A stretch of 54,021 bases of DNA from a delta proteobacterium MLS_D (GCA_002030015.1 LQBH01000004.1:1-54021), one strand, 5' to 3'. Counted from the stretch's first letter, positions 1 through 8,656 are shown. Notes: generated from the letters alone by a model not told the origin. Translations and numbers: made by a program.

Positions 1-58
1 GTGGCTCCATCAGAGAGAATGTTTCTGCAGGTTTCGCGCCACCATTCACGCCTGCTCT

Positions 59-100
59 TTCACCCCCACCCTGACCCTCCCCCTTCAAGGGGGGGGGATA
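59..100. repeat. REP-like palindromic element, orientation 1
   Basis: The core is a C-rich arm, a short TTCA centre and a G-rich arm, preceded by a CCACCCTGACCC-type segment. It closely resembles the element at 14357-14400. Read in reverse complement, it has the same layout as the elements at 195-234, 14295-14337 and 53943-53982. Confidence 0.6.
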
Positions 101-194
101 ACCAATAACCCGGTCATCCTCGCGTGCCCCGAAGGGGTAGAGCCCCGTCGAAGGATAGACCGGGCAGGCAGGAACCCAGGAACCGACTATATCT

Positions 195-234
195 TTTTCC
201 CTCTTCTGGAGGGAGGGGAGCAAGTGGAGGGGGC
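195..234. repeat. REP-like palindromic element, orientation 2
   Basis: A C-rich arm, CTGGAGGGAGGGGAG, a short spacer and a second G-rich block. This is the same arrangement as at 14295-14337 and 53943-53982, and inverted relative to the copy at 59-100. The two copies here therefore form an inverted pair about 95 bases apart. Confidence 0.55.
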
Positions 235-451
235 GCTTCCTCTTTCGCGGTGGAACCGCTCATGGGTGATTCAGCTTGTCATGTCATTACGGCGCAACCT
301 TCACGGTTCGGTCTGAATGTGCATCGGGCAGCACATATCTCGCCGAATAAACGGAGTGTTGAACTGTCTGTACCGTAAACAGGCTGAACCAATCGCGGAT
401 TTCCGGTTTGCCGGGACAGGTCTTTTTGACGGTCCTGTGGCGGTACGGTGC

Positions 452-1204
452 TCATTGTGTTTGGTCGTCTTTCAGGTACAGCCGCTTGGCATAACGGTAA
501 AAGGTGTGCTCGGCGACATAGAGGGCGACAAGGAATCCTTCCCTGCCGTCGAGGAACCCGCCCCGCCCGATGTAACTGTAAACAAAGCTCCACAGGCCGT
601 GCGAAACGGCTTTCCACAGGGACGACGATCCCCCTCTTCGGCGCATCATAAGCGCCCCGGCGGTCGTGTAGCGGTTCATGGTTTCGATGGCGTCCTCCAG
701 AGATTCGAAGGCCTCGTGCAATATGGGATTGGTAAGGCGCCCCGTGGTCCCTTCAATAATAAGCCGCTCATGGACGAGATCGTCGCTGAAACGGGCGGAA
801 CCGTTCCTTGCCAGGCGGGTTATGTAATCGGGCCACCATCCGGCGTGGCGTATCGGCCGTCCGCAAAAACTGGAAAGTCGCGGCATTTCAAAGGCTTCCG
901 GCGCGTCAGGATCCGCCACGGCCTGTTGGATTTCTTCCTGCAGCTCGCGAGGGATTCGCTCATCGGCGTCCAGGGATAATATCCAGTCTCCCGTCGCCTG
1001 TGCCATGGCCCGGTTCTTCTGGGGGCCGAAGCCGGGCCAGTCCGTTTCATAGACTCTTTCGGTGTAGCGATGGCAGATTTCCACCGTCCTGTCCGTGCTT
1101 CCCGAATCGAAGACGATGATCTCGTCCGCCCAGGCGACGGAGTCGAGACAGGCTTCGATAGCCGTCTCTTCATTTTTCGTTATGATAACTACGGAAAGAG
1201 ACAT
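452..1204 (-). CDS. Family 2 glycosyltransferase, WaaE/KdtX-like
   Basis: A 250-residue GT-A fold glycosyltransferase, expected to transfer a sugar from a nucleotide donor onto lipopolysaccharide core or a similar surface glycan at the inner face of the membrane. The N-terminus SVVIITKNEE, the DSGSTD motif (33-38) and the metal-binding LDADE (78-82) are typical of the WaaE/KdtX branch, where 250-260 residues is usual. The ATG start has GGAGG about 8 bases upstream. It follows nfnB in the same direction after 115 bases and may be read through from it, but no functional link is evident. The family is secure; the acceptor is unknown. Confidence 0.85.
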   Translation of the reverse strand: MSLSVVIITKNEETAIEACLDSVAWADEIIVFDSGSTDRTVEICHRYTERVYETDWPGFGPQKNRAMAQATGDWILSLDADERIPRELQEEIQQAVADPDAPEAFEMPRLSSFCGRPIRHAGWWPDYITRLARNGSARFSDDLVHERLIIEGTTGRLTNPILHEAFESLEDAIETMNRYTTAGALMMRRRGGSSSLWKAVSHGLWSFVYSYIGRGGFLDGREGFLVALYVAEHTFYRYAKRLYLKDDQTQ

Positions 1205-1319
1205 GTCCGGTTTCCTCCACGAAGACAGTGACGTTTCCGGTCAATGCCGCGGTCGTTCAGTCCCGGAAAGGACCGGCGCGGACGCGATGGAATCGGGCGT
1301 TTCCTTCAACGGAGCGTGG

Positions 1320-2726
1320 TTACGCCCTGTTCAGGTATTCATCAATGGCGCGGGCCGCCTTCTTGGCCGCGCCCATCGCCAGAATCACCGTGGCAGATCC
1401 CGTGACGATGTCGCCGCCCGCGAATACGCCGGGGCGGCTCGTCGCGCCCGTTTCTTCGTCGGCTGTTATATAACCCCACCGATTAATCTCGAGACCCGGC
1501 GTGGTTGTCGGGATAACAGGATTCGCACCCGTGCCGATCGCGACAACGACCATATCCGTTTCAATGATAAACTCTGATCCTTCGACGGGAACGGGTCGTC
1601 GCCTGCCCGAATCATCGGGTTCCCCCAGTTCCATGCGGATGCACTTCATGGCGCGCACCCATCCCTTGTCGTTGCCGAGGTATTCCACGGGATTAGTGAG
1701 AAACTGGAACGCCACGCCCTCCTCTTCGGCATGGTGAATCTCTTCGTTTCGGGCGGGCATTTCCGCCCTGGTGCGCCGGTACACAATGGTGGCTTTATCC
1801 GCCCCCAGGCGCAATGCCGTTCGGACCGAGTCCATCGAAACATTGCCGCCTCCCAGGACGGTTACCCGCTTCCCCCGGGCGATGGGGGTGTCGTACTCGG
1901 GAAAACGGTAGGCCTTCATCAGGTTCGAACGGGTCAGGTATTCGTTGGCGGAATAAATGCCGCTGAGATTTTCTCCGGGAATGTTCATAAAAACGGGAGC
2001 GCCGGCCCCGACGCCGAGAAAGACCGCGTCGTAACCTTCGGCGAAGAGATCGTCGACGGTTTTACCCCGACCGATTACCATGTTGGTTTTGATATCAACG
2101 CCCAGGCGGACCAGGTAGTCTACTTCCGCGTCAACGATGGCCTTGGGCAGCCGGAATTCGGGAATGCCGTATATGAGGACACCGCCCGGTTTGTGAAGTC
2201 CTTCGAATACGGTGACCTCGTGCCCTCGCCTGATCAGGTCGCCGGCGATGGTGAGTCCAGCCGGCCCGGCGCCCACGACGGCCACCCGCTTTCCCGTGGA
2301 GGCGGGCAGCGGAGGCAGGGAAACATCACCGGCGGTTCGTTCGTAGTCCGCGACGAACCGTTCCAGGCGGCCGATTGCCACCGGTTTATCCTTTTTGCCG
2401 AGCACACAGAATTTTTCGCACTGGCTCTCCTGCGGGCAGACCCGCCCGCAGATAGACGGCAGGCTGTTGGTTCCCTTGATCAGGCGGGCGGCGTCGGTAT
2501 ACTTCTTTTCCGATACCAGTGCTATGAATCCCGGTATATCAACGTCAACAGGACAGCCGTCAACGCAGAAGGGTCTCTTGCAGCGGAGACAGCGTGACGC
2601 CTCCACGAGCGCCTGGCCCTCCGTATAACCCAGAGGGACTTCGTCGAAGTTGGTTCTCCGGACGGCCGGTTCCTGTTCCGGCATCGGCTGGCGGGGTGTC
2701 TTTTCTCGTTTCGGTTTATTTTCCAT
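1320..2726 (-). CDS. nfnB: NfnB: NADPH-binding large subunit of NADH-dependent ferredoxin:NADP+ oxidoreductase
   Basis: A GltD-like flavoprotein of 468 residues. With NfnA it bifurcates electrons from two NADPH to ferredoxin and NAD+, or runs in reverse, in the cytoplasm. The N-terminal Fe-S domain has two cysteine sets (C46, C49, C54, C58 and C93, C97, C103, C107). A GAGPAG FAD fingerprint follows at 152-157, then an NADPH site with GGGNVSMDS and the YRRTRAEMPA stretch. A GTG lies one codon upstream, but the ATG at 2726 is preferred. The gene overlaps the end of nfnA by 11 bases, implying coupled translation. NfnB is favoured over glutamate synthase small subunit because NfnA is adjacent and no gltB is present. 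Confidence 0.9.
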   Translation of the reverse strand: MENKPKREKTPRQPMPEQEPAVRRTNFDEVPLGYTEGQALVEASRCLRCKRPFCVDGCPVDVDIPGFIALVSEKKYTDAARLIKGTNSLPSICGRVCPQESQCEKFCVLGKKDKPVAIGRLERFVADYERTAGDVSLPPLPASTGKRVAVVGAGPAGLTIAGDLIRRGHEVTVFEGLHKPGGVLIYGIPEFRLPKAIVDAEVDYLVRLGVDIKTNMVIGRGKTVDDLFAEGYDAVFLGVGAGAPVFMNIPGENLSGIYSANEYLTRSNLMKAYRFPEYDTPIARGKRVTVLGGGNVSMDSVRTALRLGADKATIVYRRTRAEMPARNEEIHHAEEEGVAFQFLTNPVEYLGNDKGWVRAMKCIRMELGEPDDSGRRRPVPVEGSEFIIETDMVVVAIGTGANPVIPTTTPGLEINRWGYITADEETGATSRPGVFAGGDIVTGSATVILAMGAAKKAARAIDEYLNRA

Positions 2727-3552
2727 CACAATGACACCTGAATTGTTCCATCGCTTCCTTTTCTTCGCGGTAATACATGCGCAGACGCGTGGTTAGCAGT
2801 TCGAAATCAACCTGGTGTCCGTCGAATTCAGGACCGTCCACGCAGGCCAGTTTCGTTTCGTTTCCCACGGCAACACGACAGGCGCCGCACATGCCCGTGG
2901 CGTCCACCATGATAGGGTTGAGACTCACCACCGTGGGAATACCGGCGGGACGGGTCACGTCGCAGACCACCTTCATCATGGGGACAGGACCGACGGCGAA
3001 GACGCGGTCGATCCGCTCCCCCGAATCGATCAGTTCCTGCAGAACATCGCTGACGAATCCCTTGACGCCGTAGCTGCCGTCGTCGGTGGCCGTGATGAGC
3101 CGGTCGCTGATCGCCCCCAGGGCGTCTTCCAGAATAAGGATATCCTTCGTCCGGGCGCCGATGATGGAGACAACCCTGTTCCCGGCTTCCCTGAGGGCCT
3201 TCGCGATGGGATAGGCCACGCCGATTCCCACACCGCCGCCGACGCAGACGGTTGTGCCGAATTTTTCGATTTCAGTCGGCCGTCCGAGCGGTCCCAGTAC
3301 AGTGTAGAGTTCATCGCCGGGATTCATATCGGCCAGGCAGGTGGTCGTCTTGCCCACGATCTGGAATATGATGGTCACCGTGCCCGCGGCTACGTCCGAC
3401 TCAACAATGGTGAGGGGAATCCTCTCACCCCGCTCGTCGGTCATGATGACCACGAACTGCCCCGCTTTCCGCGTGGCTGCGATATCGGGGGCTTCGACGA
3501 TCATTTCCACCACGTTCGCGGACAGGTATCGTTTTTTATGTATCAGTGACAC
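2716..3552 (-). CDS. nfnA: NfnA: NAD(H)-binding small subunit of NADH-dependent ferredoxin:NADP+ oxidoreductase
   Basis: A 278-residue ferredoxin-NADP reductase-like protein binding FAD and NAD(H), partner of NfnB. The flavin domain occupies roughly residues 1-95 and the nucleotide domain follows (CVGGGVGIGVAYP). The C-terminal cluster-binding loop has D217, C222, C225 and C237 (MCGACRV then ACVDGPEFD). This matches the unusual Asp plus three Cys [2Fe-2S] ligation known in NfnA. The GTG start is supported by AAGGAGAAG just upstream. A GC-rich hairpin lies between this gene and flxA, so nfnAB may be only partly co-transcribed with the flx-hdr genes. The family has also been annotated as sulfide dehydrogenase alpha subunit. 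Confidence 0.9.
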   Translation of the reverse strand: MSLIHKKRYLSANVVEMIVEAPDIAATRKAGQFVVIMTDERGERIPLTIVESDVAAGTVTIIFQIVGKTTTCLADMNPGDELYTVLGPLGRPTEIEKFGTTVCVGGGVGIGVAYPIAKALREAGNRVVSIIGARTKDILILEDALGAISDRLITATDDGSYGVKGFVSDVLQELIDSGERIDRVFAVGPVPMMKVVCDVTRPAGIPTVVSLNPIMVDATGMCGACRVAVGNETKLACVDGPEFDGHQVDFELLTTRLRMYYREEKEAMEQFRCHCDGK

Positions 3553-3677
3553 GGTTTACTCTTCTCCTTGTGTGAAAAATGATGGAATGCAGGCCCCGGT
3601 ATCGAATCCTGCTCATAAATGTTCGAACCGGCAAGAACGACACCGGTCGCGGAGTGCTTTTGCCTCTGAAACAGGAA

Positions 3678-3706
3678 ACGGGCGGGTTTTGACAGCGCCC
3701 GCCCGT
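3678..3706 (-). terminator. GC-rich hairpin between flxA and nfnA
   Basis: ACGGGCGGG (3678-3686) pairs with CCCGCCCGT (3698-3706) around an 11-base loop, a perfect 9-bp stem. On the minus strand only a short T run follows (TTTCC), so it may be a partial terminator, an attenuator or an mRNA processing/stability element rather than a strong intrinsic terminator. It sits just after the flxA stop codon. Confidence 0.5.
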
Positions 3707-3725
3707 CAACCGCCGATGTGGGCGA

Positions 3726-4568
3726 TCAATATTCCGGGGTCAGCTCATCCAGTTCGGCGAGCGAAAAAACAGGGCCGTCCTTGCAGACATACTTGCTGCC
3801 TACATTGCAGCGGCCGCATTTGCCGATACCGCACTTCATGCGCATTTCAAGAGAGGTATAAATATTTTCCTTCGAGAATCCAAGGTTGAAAAATTCCGGC
3901 AACGTGAAACGGATCATGATGGGTGGTCCGCAGATCAGCGCGACGGCGTTTTCCGAACTGGGAGCGACTTCCTTGCACACGGCGGGGACAAACCCTTCCC
4001 GCCCTTTCCAGTCCGCGTCGCCCTTGTCGACGGTGACGTGCATGTCGATATCATCCCGTTTTTCCCAGAGGGCAAGTTCATCTTTATACAGGAGAAGTCC
4101 GGGTTCACGCGCGCCGTAAACGACGGTGATTTTGCCGAACCGGGGCCGGTTTTCTTCGTAGAGCATGTAGTTGGTGAGCGAACGAAGCGTCGTAAAGGCG
4201 AAACCACCGCCCACGACGACCACGTTTTTTCCTTCCAGATAATCCAGCGGCCAGGTGTTTCCCAGAGGGCCTCGTATACCCATGAGGGTCCCCTCTTCAA
4301 GACTGTGCAGTTCCGACGTTACCACGCCCGCCTTCTGTACCGTGAACTCCACGTATCCCTTGTCCGTTGGTGACGAAGCGATTCCAATAGGTGATTCCCC
4401 CTTGCCGAACAGGGAAAGTTCGGCGAACTGACCGGGAAGATAAGCGAAGGACTCTTCATCTTCTTTGTTGACGAAGGAAAAGCGGAACGTCTTGATGTCC
4501 TTCGTTGTCACCTCGGTGATAATTTTATCAACGTTAACCGGCATGGGCACATAGGGATTTTTTTCCAT
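3726..4568 (-). CDS. flxA: FlxA-like FAD/NAD(P)-binding oxidoreductase subunit
   Basis: A 280-residue ferredoxin-NADP reductase-type protein, related to anaerobic sulfite reductase subunit B and hydrogenase gamma subunits. It probably takes electrons from NADH and passes them to the FlxBCD/HdrABC assembly. It has an FAD domain (YLPGQFAELS), a nucleotide fingerprint (VVGGGFAFTTLRS) and a C-terminal [2Fe-2S] motif with C246, C251, C254 and C262 (CGIGKCGRC). An upstream in-frame GTG at 4580 is possible, but GGAG sits 6 bases before the ATG at 4568. The stop of flxB is only about 15 bases away, so the two are tightly coupled. The family is secure; the Flx name rests on the neighbours. Confidence 0.82.
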   Translation of the reverse strand: MEKNPYVPMPVNVDKIITEVTTKDIKTFRFSFVNKEDEESFAYLPGQFAELSLFGKGESPIGIASSPTDKGYVEFTVQKAGVVTSELHSLEEGTLMGIRGPLGNTWPLDYLEGKNVVVVGGGFAFTTLRSLTNYMLYEENRPRFGKITVVYGAREPGLLLYKDELALWEKRDDIDMHVTVDKGDADWKGREGFVPAVCKEVAPSSENAVALICGPPIMIRFTLPEFFNLGFSKENIYTSLEMRMKCGIGKCGRCNVGSKYVCKDGPVFSLAELDELTPEY

Positions 4569-4583
4569 CATGATCTCCACAAA

Positions 4584-5609
4584 CTATAGTTTCGCAATAT
4601 CCTGGGCGATTTTTCGTATGTCGATATTGACGGGACAGTACCTGACGCAGCGTCCGCAACCGACACATGCGATGGCGTCGTAATTATCGACGAAATATTT
4701 AAATTTGTGCATGAATCGCTGGCGCCAGCGCTCCTTCTGAGAGGGGCGGGGGTTGTGCCCCGATGTTTCACGCGTGAAAAGCCAGTACATGCAGGAATCC
4801 CAACTCCTTATACGCCTGCCTTCCGAATCCTTCGCTTCATCGGTAATGTCGAAGCAGTGGCAGGTGGGACAGAGATAGGTGCAGGTCCCGCAGGCGAGAC
4901 AGCCAACGTGGACACTGTCCCAGAACGGATGGTCGAAATTTTCATCCAGCCACGGTTTGATTTCTTTGCCGGGGACTGACGTGGTGATTTCCGCGGCGGC
5001 CTGCTTCGCCATTTCTTCTTTGCGCGCGAGAACCTCGTCGTCCGCCTTGGGCAGGTCGCCCAGCTTTTCAAGCAGTTTTTCTCCCTTGTCGGTTATGCAC
5101 TCCGCCAGCCAGTCGTCGCCCATGTCGACGAGCAGCACATCCGCGCCATCAGAGGAAAATGGATGACCGCCCATGGAGGTGCAGAAACAGGTGCTGTAAG
5201 GAGGGTGAACACAGGCGAGGGAAACGATCGTCGTTTTTTCACGTCTTTCCATGTAGTAGGGGTCGCGATATTTCGGATCGTCGAAGACAAAGTCGAGAAG
5301 GACGAAGCTCCTGGCGTCGCAGGGCCGGACGCCGAACAGGACCGCTTCCGGGAAATCGCCGGGGACCCTCTCAAGTTCTGAACCACGCTCCTTTTTCATG
5401 AAGCGCATCATGGTTTCTGCCTGGGGAAAGAAGAAATTTTTCGGGGCGTTCTTCGCGTTGCCGAACTCCGCCAGGGGTTCCATATCTTTTTCAAGTACCC
5501 TGAAAAAGACATCGTCCTCTTCCTGAACCGGCGCGTACACGAGGGTGTCCTCCGCCAATCCCTTGATCAGGCCGGGCAGGAGCTCTTTCTTGATCAGTCT
5601 CGTTTCCAT
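4584..5609 (-). CDS. flxB: FlxB-like 4Fe-4S protein (AsrA-type)
   Basis: A 341-residue cytoplasmic iron-sulfur protein resembling anaerobic sulfite reductase subunit A and hydrogenase beta subunits. It is expected to relay electrons between FlxA and the Hdr core. An N-terminal domain of about 200 residues includes GVRPCDARS (93-101), a conserved signature of this family. Two C-terminal [4Fe-4S] motifs follow: C237/C240/C243/C247 with an adjoining CPTCHC, and C315/C318/C321/C325. Position between hdrB and flxA supports the Flx assignment. Which iron-sulfur gene is called flxB and which flxC is a naming choice made here by order and homology. Confidence 0.75.
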   Translation of the reverse strand: METRLIKKELLPGLIKGLAEDTLVYAPVQEEDDVFFRVLEKDMEPLAEFGNAKNAPKNFFFPQAETMMRFMKKERGSELERVPGDFPEAVLFGVRPCDARSFVLLDFVFDDPKYRDPYYMERREKTTIVSLACVHPPYSTCFCTSMGGHPFSSDGADVLLVDMGDDWLAECITDKGEKLLEKLGDLPKADDEVLARKEEMAKQAAAEITTSVPGKEIKPWLDENFDHPFWDSVHVGCLACGTCTYLCPTCHCFDITDEAKDSEGRRIRSWDSCMYWLFTRETSGHNPRPSQKERWRQRFMHKFKYFVDNYDAIACVGCGRCVRYCPVNIDIRKIAQDIAKL

Positions 5610-5679
5610 ATTTTCCCTTATGCAACTGATGATTTTTCGTTATTTCCCCGTATGGGGATATTCTTGTTTTCCCTCACCG

Positions 5680-6528
5680 TTATAGCAGGTTGAGCGATTT
5701 CAGCAGCGGACGGGGGTCCGTGTTGTGGCTCCTGAACCACGATTCCGGCCCCTCGAGACCCAGTGCCAGTGCCAAAATTTCGGTGAAATAAAAGGTAGGC
5801 AGCCGGACATTCTCGCTGGCCCGCATATCGAGATTGGCGAAGCAGACGGGACAGGCCGTCACCAGGCAGTTCGCTCCCGCTTCCCGGGCCATGGTCATCA
5901 GTTTGTCCACCAGGCGGACCACCACGTCCGTTTTTCCCAGGGTAAGGCTGCCGCCGCAACAATCAGTCTTGTATGACCAGGGCATCGACTCGGCGCCTAT
6001 GGAGTTCAGCAGATTGTCCATGATGACGGGATTTTCATAGTTGTCGAGCTGGCAGATCTCGGGCGGTCTCAACAGGAGGCACCCGTAATACGAAACAGGC
6101 TTCAACCCCGCAAGTTTTTTTTGCACCTTGTCGCGTATGGTGTCGGTACCGATGTCGTTGTAAAAAATGTCAAGGGGATGTCGTATCTCGACCGTATCGT
6201 GGAACGTACCGCCCACGATTTCCTCGACTTCCTTTTTCAGGGATTCGTCGCGTCTGAGATGGTGCTGGGCCGTCTTCAAACGGTTGAAACAGGCGGCGCA
6301 GGGAACCATGACATCTCCCGGATTTTTTTCTGCGGCGATCAGGCTTCTGGCCGGAAGAGCCACGGACAATTTAAAGTTCGTCATGTGGGCCGACGAGGCA
6401 CCGCAACAGGACCAGTCGTCGACTTCCTGCAGATCGATATCGAGCGCCGAACTGACGGCCTTCACGGAAAGGTCATATTCCTTTCCCGTAGCATGAAGCG
6501 AACATCCCGGATAATATGAAACTTTCAA
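5680..6528 (-). CDS. hdrB: HdrB: heterodisulfide reductase subunit B
   Basis: The catalytic disulfide-reducing subunit, 282 residues. Both CCG domains are intact: C9, C41-C42, C77, C80 in the first and C150, C190-C191, C226, C229 in the second. These bind the paired non-cubane [4Fe-4S] clusters known from HdrB, where a heterodisulfide is cleaved. The physiological disulfide in bacteria is unsettled; a small-molecule or protein thiol such as DsrC has been proposed for sulfate reducers. The start codon is TTG, with AAGGAGG upstream. It lies between hdrC and flxB in one run of same-strand genes. Confidence 0.92.
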   Translation of the reverse strand: MKVSYYPGCSLHATGKEYDLSVKAVSSALDIDLQEVDDWSCCGASSAHMTNFKLSVALPARSLIAAEKNPGDVMVPCAACFNRLKTAQHHLRRDESLKKEVEEIVGGTFHDTVEIRHPLDIFYNDIGTDTIRDKVQKKLAGLKPVSYYGCLLLRPPEICQLDNYENPVIMDNLLNSIGAESMPWSYKTDCCGGSLTLGKTDVVVRLVDKLMTMAREAGANCLVTACPVCFANLDMRASENVRLPTFYFTEILALALGLEGPESWFRSHNTDPRPLLKSLNLL

Positions 6529-6584
6529 GTAACGCCTCCTTCAAAGAATAGCAAACGCCGATGCGGAACGACGGCGCCGTCCCT

Positions 6585-7109
6585 TTACGCGCCTGTTGAC
6601 TTGAATATGGCCCGCACCGATTTCATGTCCTTCGTCCGGGGAGAAATAAGCTTTATTTTTCCCTTCATGAACATACTCATGCCCATGGCCATGTCGGAGA
6701 AATAATCTCCCGATCTGAGCTTGTAATTGACGAGCATCATGGGCTCGTTGATGCGTCCTCCCGACTTTATGTTGGACAGGAAGGCCTCGTGAAATTTCAG
6801 TATTCTCTTTTCTTTCACCGGGACCTTCGACTCGATGGCGATTTCCCGCAGAACGTCCATCATGCGGGCGATGTCCACATTGTTGGGACAGCGGGTGACA
6901 CAGGTCTCGCAGGACGCGCAGAGCCAGATGGTGGAACTGTTGAGAACCTCGTCACGCATGCCCATCTGGATCATCTTTATGATTTTGTTGGGATTGTGTT
7001 CCATGGCAAAAGCGACGGGACACCCGGCGGTGCATTTCCGGCAATGATAACAGGCCTGAATGGGAACGCCGTTTATTTTTTCGTTGACCTCTTCTAAGAA
7101 CGTAGCCAT
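6585..7109 (-). CDS. hdrC: HdrC: heterodisulfide reductase subunit C
   Basis: A 174-residue soluble iron-sulfur subunit carrying electrons from HdrA to HdrB. Two [4Fe-4S] motifs are visible: C20/C23/C26/C30 (CYHCRKCTAGCP) and C64/C67/C70/C74 (CASCETCVTRCP). No transmembrane segment is present, which separates it from the membrane HdrE/DsrM types. The ATG start has AGGGAG upstream. It is followed by hdrB after 56 bases, and flxC ends 20 bases before it. Confidence 0.92.
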   Translation of the reverse strand: MATFLEEVNEKINGVPIQACYHCRKCTAGCPVAFAMEHNPNKIIKMIQMGMRDEVLNSSTIWLCASCETCVTRCPNNVDIARMMDVLREIAIESKVPVKEKRILKFHEAFLSNIKSGGRINEPMMLVNYKLRSGDYFSDMAMGMSMFMKGKIKLISPRTKDMKSVRAIFKSTGA

Positions 7110-7129
7110 AGCTGCTCCCTTGATTCCAC

Positions 7130-8137
7130 TTAAGGTTCGAAGATGAAATCTTCCTTGTCGTAGGTTGAGAACGCTCCCAGGGGCGGCGGGTCCTCGAGGG
7201 ATTCTCCCGCCCGGTGTTCAAAAAGATCGAAGCCGTCCTTGTCGAGTTTTTTCAGGAATTTTCTCAGGTCGACGCCCATGGGACAGACCTCGACGCAGGA
7301 ACCGCAGTCGACACACCGGCCGGCCTGGTGGAAAATGCGCATGATCTGAAAGACCTGCGTGTCGGACTCGTCGACACTGACACCTACCCATCTGGGCTGA
7401 CTCTGTTCCACAAAACAGACCTTGCAGTAGCACGAAGGGCAGGTGTTGCGGCAGGCATAACAGCGAATGCACTTGTCCATTTCCTTTGTGAAATAGGCCC
7501 ATCTCTCGTCGGTGGGAAGGTTTTCAAAGGCATCCACATCGTTGTATTCCCCGTCGGGATTCATGGGAGGAGCCGGCTCGCCCACGTTTATATCGGAAAT
7601 GACGGGGTTGTTGTACCGGCAGGTGAGGCAACTGTCGGAAAGAATGTCCCTGATCAGGATCGATTTCGAACCCTGGGCGGTTTCGACCTTCAGCGAGTCG
7701 CCTTCAACGGCGCAGGCAAGAGGTTCGGCGCCTTCGAGCGCGCGGAAGAGCTTCCTTTTCGCGATGTAGCCGGTGCAGGGTACACCGACGATGACCACCT
7801 CGTTCCGCTCGTACTGCCGTTCCTGAAGGTGGATAACAATCGAGCGTGTGGTGCAGCCCCGGGCGATGACGCCCACGACTTTTTTCGTCCGGTCTTCCGG
7901 CTTGGTCCGTGTCTGCGACTCCCGGTGCTGAAAAATGAGGTCGTGAACATATTTGGCCAGGTTAACGGAGCAGAAGGGGTTCCACACCAGCCTGTCGGCC
8001 TCCTCGGGCTCCGTTATGATACAGGGCGCGGCCTGGTAGGGAAGCGTCCCCTGCTCGTACCCGACCAGCGCGTCCACCTTCTTTTCAGAAAGCAGTTTCC
8101 TGGCCTCTTCCCTCAATTGCTTTTCGATATTTTCCAC
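7130..8137 (-). CDS. flxC: FlxC-like 4Fe-4S dicluster protein
   Basis: A 335-residue iron-sulfur protein. An N-terminal region of roughly 200 residues resembles coenzyme F420 hydrogenase/dehydrogenase beta-type domains, with scattered cysteines including a CLTC pair near 170. Two C-terminal [4Fe-4S] motifs follow: C223/C226/C229/C233, then C275/C278/C281/C285. It is expected to take part in electron transfer between FlxA and HdrA. The GTG start is preceded by GAGGAA. It sits between flxD and hdrC, so the flx and hdr genes interleave here instead of forming separate blocks. Confidence 0.72.
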   Translation of the reverse strand: MENIEKQLREEARKLLSEKKVDALVGYEQGTLPYQAAPCIITEPEEADRLVWNPFCSVNLAKYVHDLIFQHRESQTRTKPEDRTKKVVGVIARGCTTRSIVIHLQERQYERNEVVIVGVPCTGYIAKRKLFRALEGAEPLACAVEGDSLKVETAQGSKSILIRDILSDSCLTCRYNNPVISDINVGEPAPPMNPDGEYNDVDAFENLPTDERWAYFTKEMDKCIRCYACRNTCPSCYCKVCFVEQSQPRWVGVSVDESDTQVFQIMRIFHQAGRCVDCGSCVEVCPMGVDLRKFLKKLDKDGFDLFEHRAGESLEDPPPLGAFSTYDKEDFIFEP

Positions 8138-8186
8138 AGTTTCCGATTCCTCACTCTGTGTTGTTTAAAAATTACCTGCGTGCCGT

Positions 8187-8624
8187 CTACAGGGCCTTTA
8201 TCAGTTTCTCGGCGGGGCCAAGGGCTTTCACCCGTTCGGTCACCCCTTTGATGACGTTGGCGAATTTTTCCCCCTCCGACGCCGATACCCAGGTGAACAT
8301 CGTTCGGTCGGGCTCGATGCCGATATAGGAAAGAAACCTTTTCAGCATGGCGAATTTTCTTCGCGCCGAGAGGTTGCCCGTCAGGTAATGGCACTCGCCG
8401 GGATGGCAGCCGGAAACAAGCACGCCGTCCGCTCCTTCCTGCAGGGCCTTGACAACATAAAAAGGGTTGACCCGCCCGGAACAGGGCAGCCGGATGAGCC
8501 GCACGTTCGGCGGATACTGTATCCTGCTGATCCCCGCCAGGTCGGCGCCAGCGTAGGTGCACCAGTTGCACACAAAGGCGACGATTTTGGGTTCCCAGTT
8601 TTCGTTCGTGTTATTTTCAGTCAT
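8187..8624 (-). CDS. flxD: FlxD/MvhD-type [2Fe-2S] subunit
   Basis: A 145-residue protein of the MvhD family, which docks an electron-input module onto HdrA and carries a [2Fe-2S] cluster. The five-cysteine pattern is clear: C19 and C22 (CNWC), C48 (CSGRV), C73 and C78 (CHPGEC). In methanogens MvhD links F420-non-reducing hydrogenase to HdrA. No hydrogenase large or small subunit gene is seen here, so the Flx reading is preferred. The ATG has AGAGGAT upstream, and the gene follows hdrA by 32 bases. Confidence 0.9.
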   Translation of the reverse strand: MTENNTNENWEPKIVAFVCNWCTYAGADLAGISRIQYPPNVRLIRLPCSGRVNPFYVVKALQEGADGVLVSGCHPGECHYLTGNLSARRKFAMLKRFLSYIGIEPDRTMFTWVSASEGEKFANVIKGVTERVKALGPAEKLIKAL

Positions 8625-8656
8625 GGCATCCTCTACCTTGTCTGTGCCGGGATCGG

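Larger units (their letters stand above)
1..451. other. Non-coding stretch with two GC-rich palindromic repeats
   Basis: No convincing gene is visible here. The short open frames lack a ribosome binding site and recognisable sequence, and the minus-strand frame at 279-617 is a shadow of the glycosyltransferase gene. The stretch contains two copies of a GC-rich palindromic element (59-100 and 195-234) that recurs near 14.3 kb and 53.9 kb. Confidence 0.6.

Noticed and set aside
1320-2726. Glutamate synthase small subunit (gltD)
   Set aside because: No large subunit gene is nearby, and the overlapping nfnA shows the Asp plus three Cys cluster loop specific to Nfn.
3553-3725. Possible tRNA or small RNA in the flxA-nfnA gap
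   Set aside because: A GGTATCGAATCC-like stretch recalls a T-loop, but no acceptor, D or anticodon stems can be formed around it.
7214-8251. Plus-strand open frame of 345 codons
   Set aside because: It is antisense to flxC and the end of flxD, whose cysteine motifs are clearly real. It has no recognisable domain.
8187-8624. MvhD as evidence for a methyl-viologen-reducing [NiFe] hydrogenase
   Set aside because: No hydrogenase large or small subunit gene is present, and the flxA, flxB and flxC-like neighbours fit the Flx type instead.
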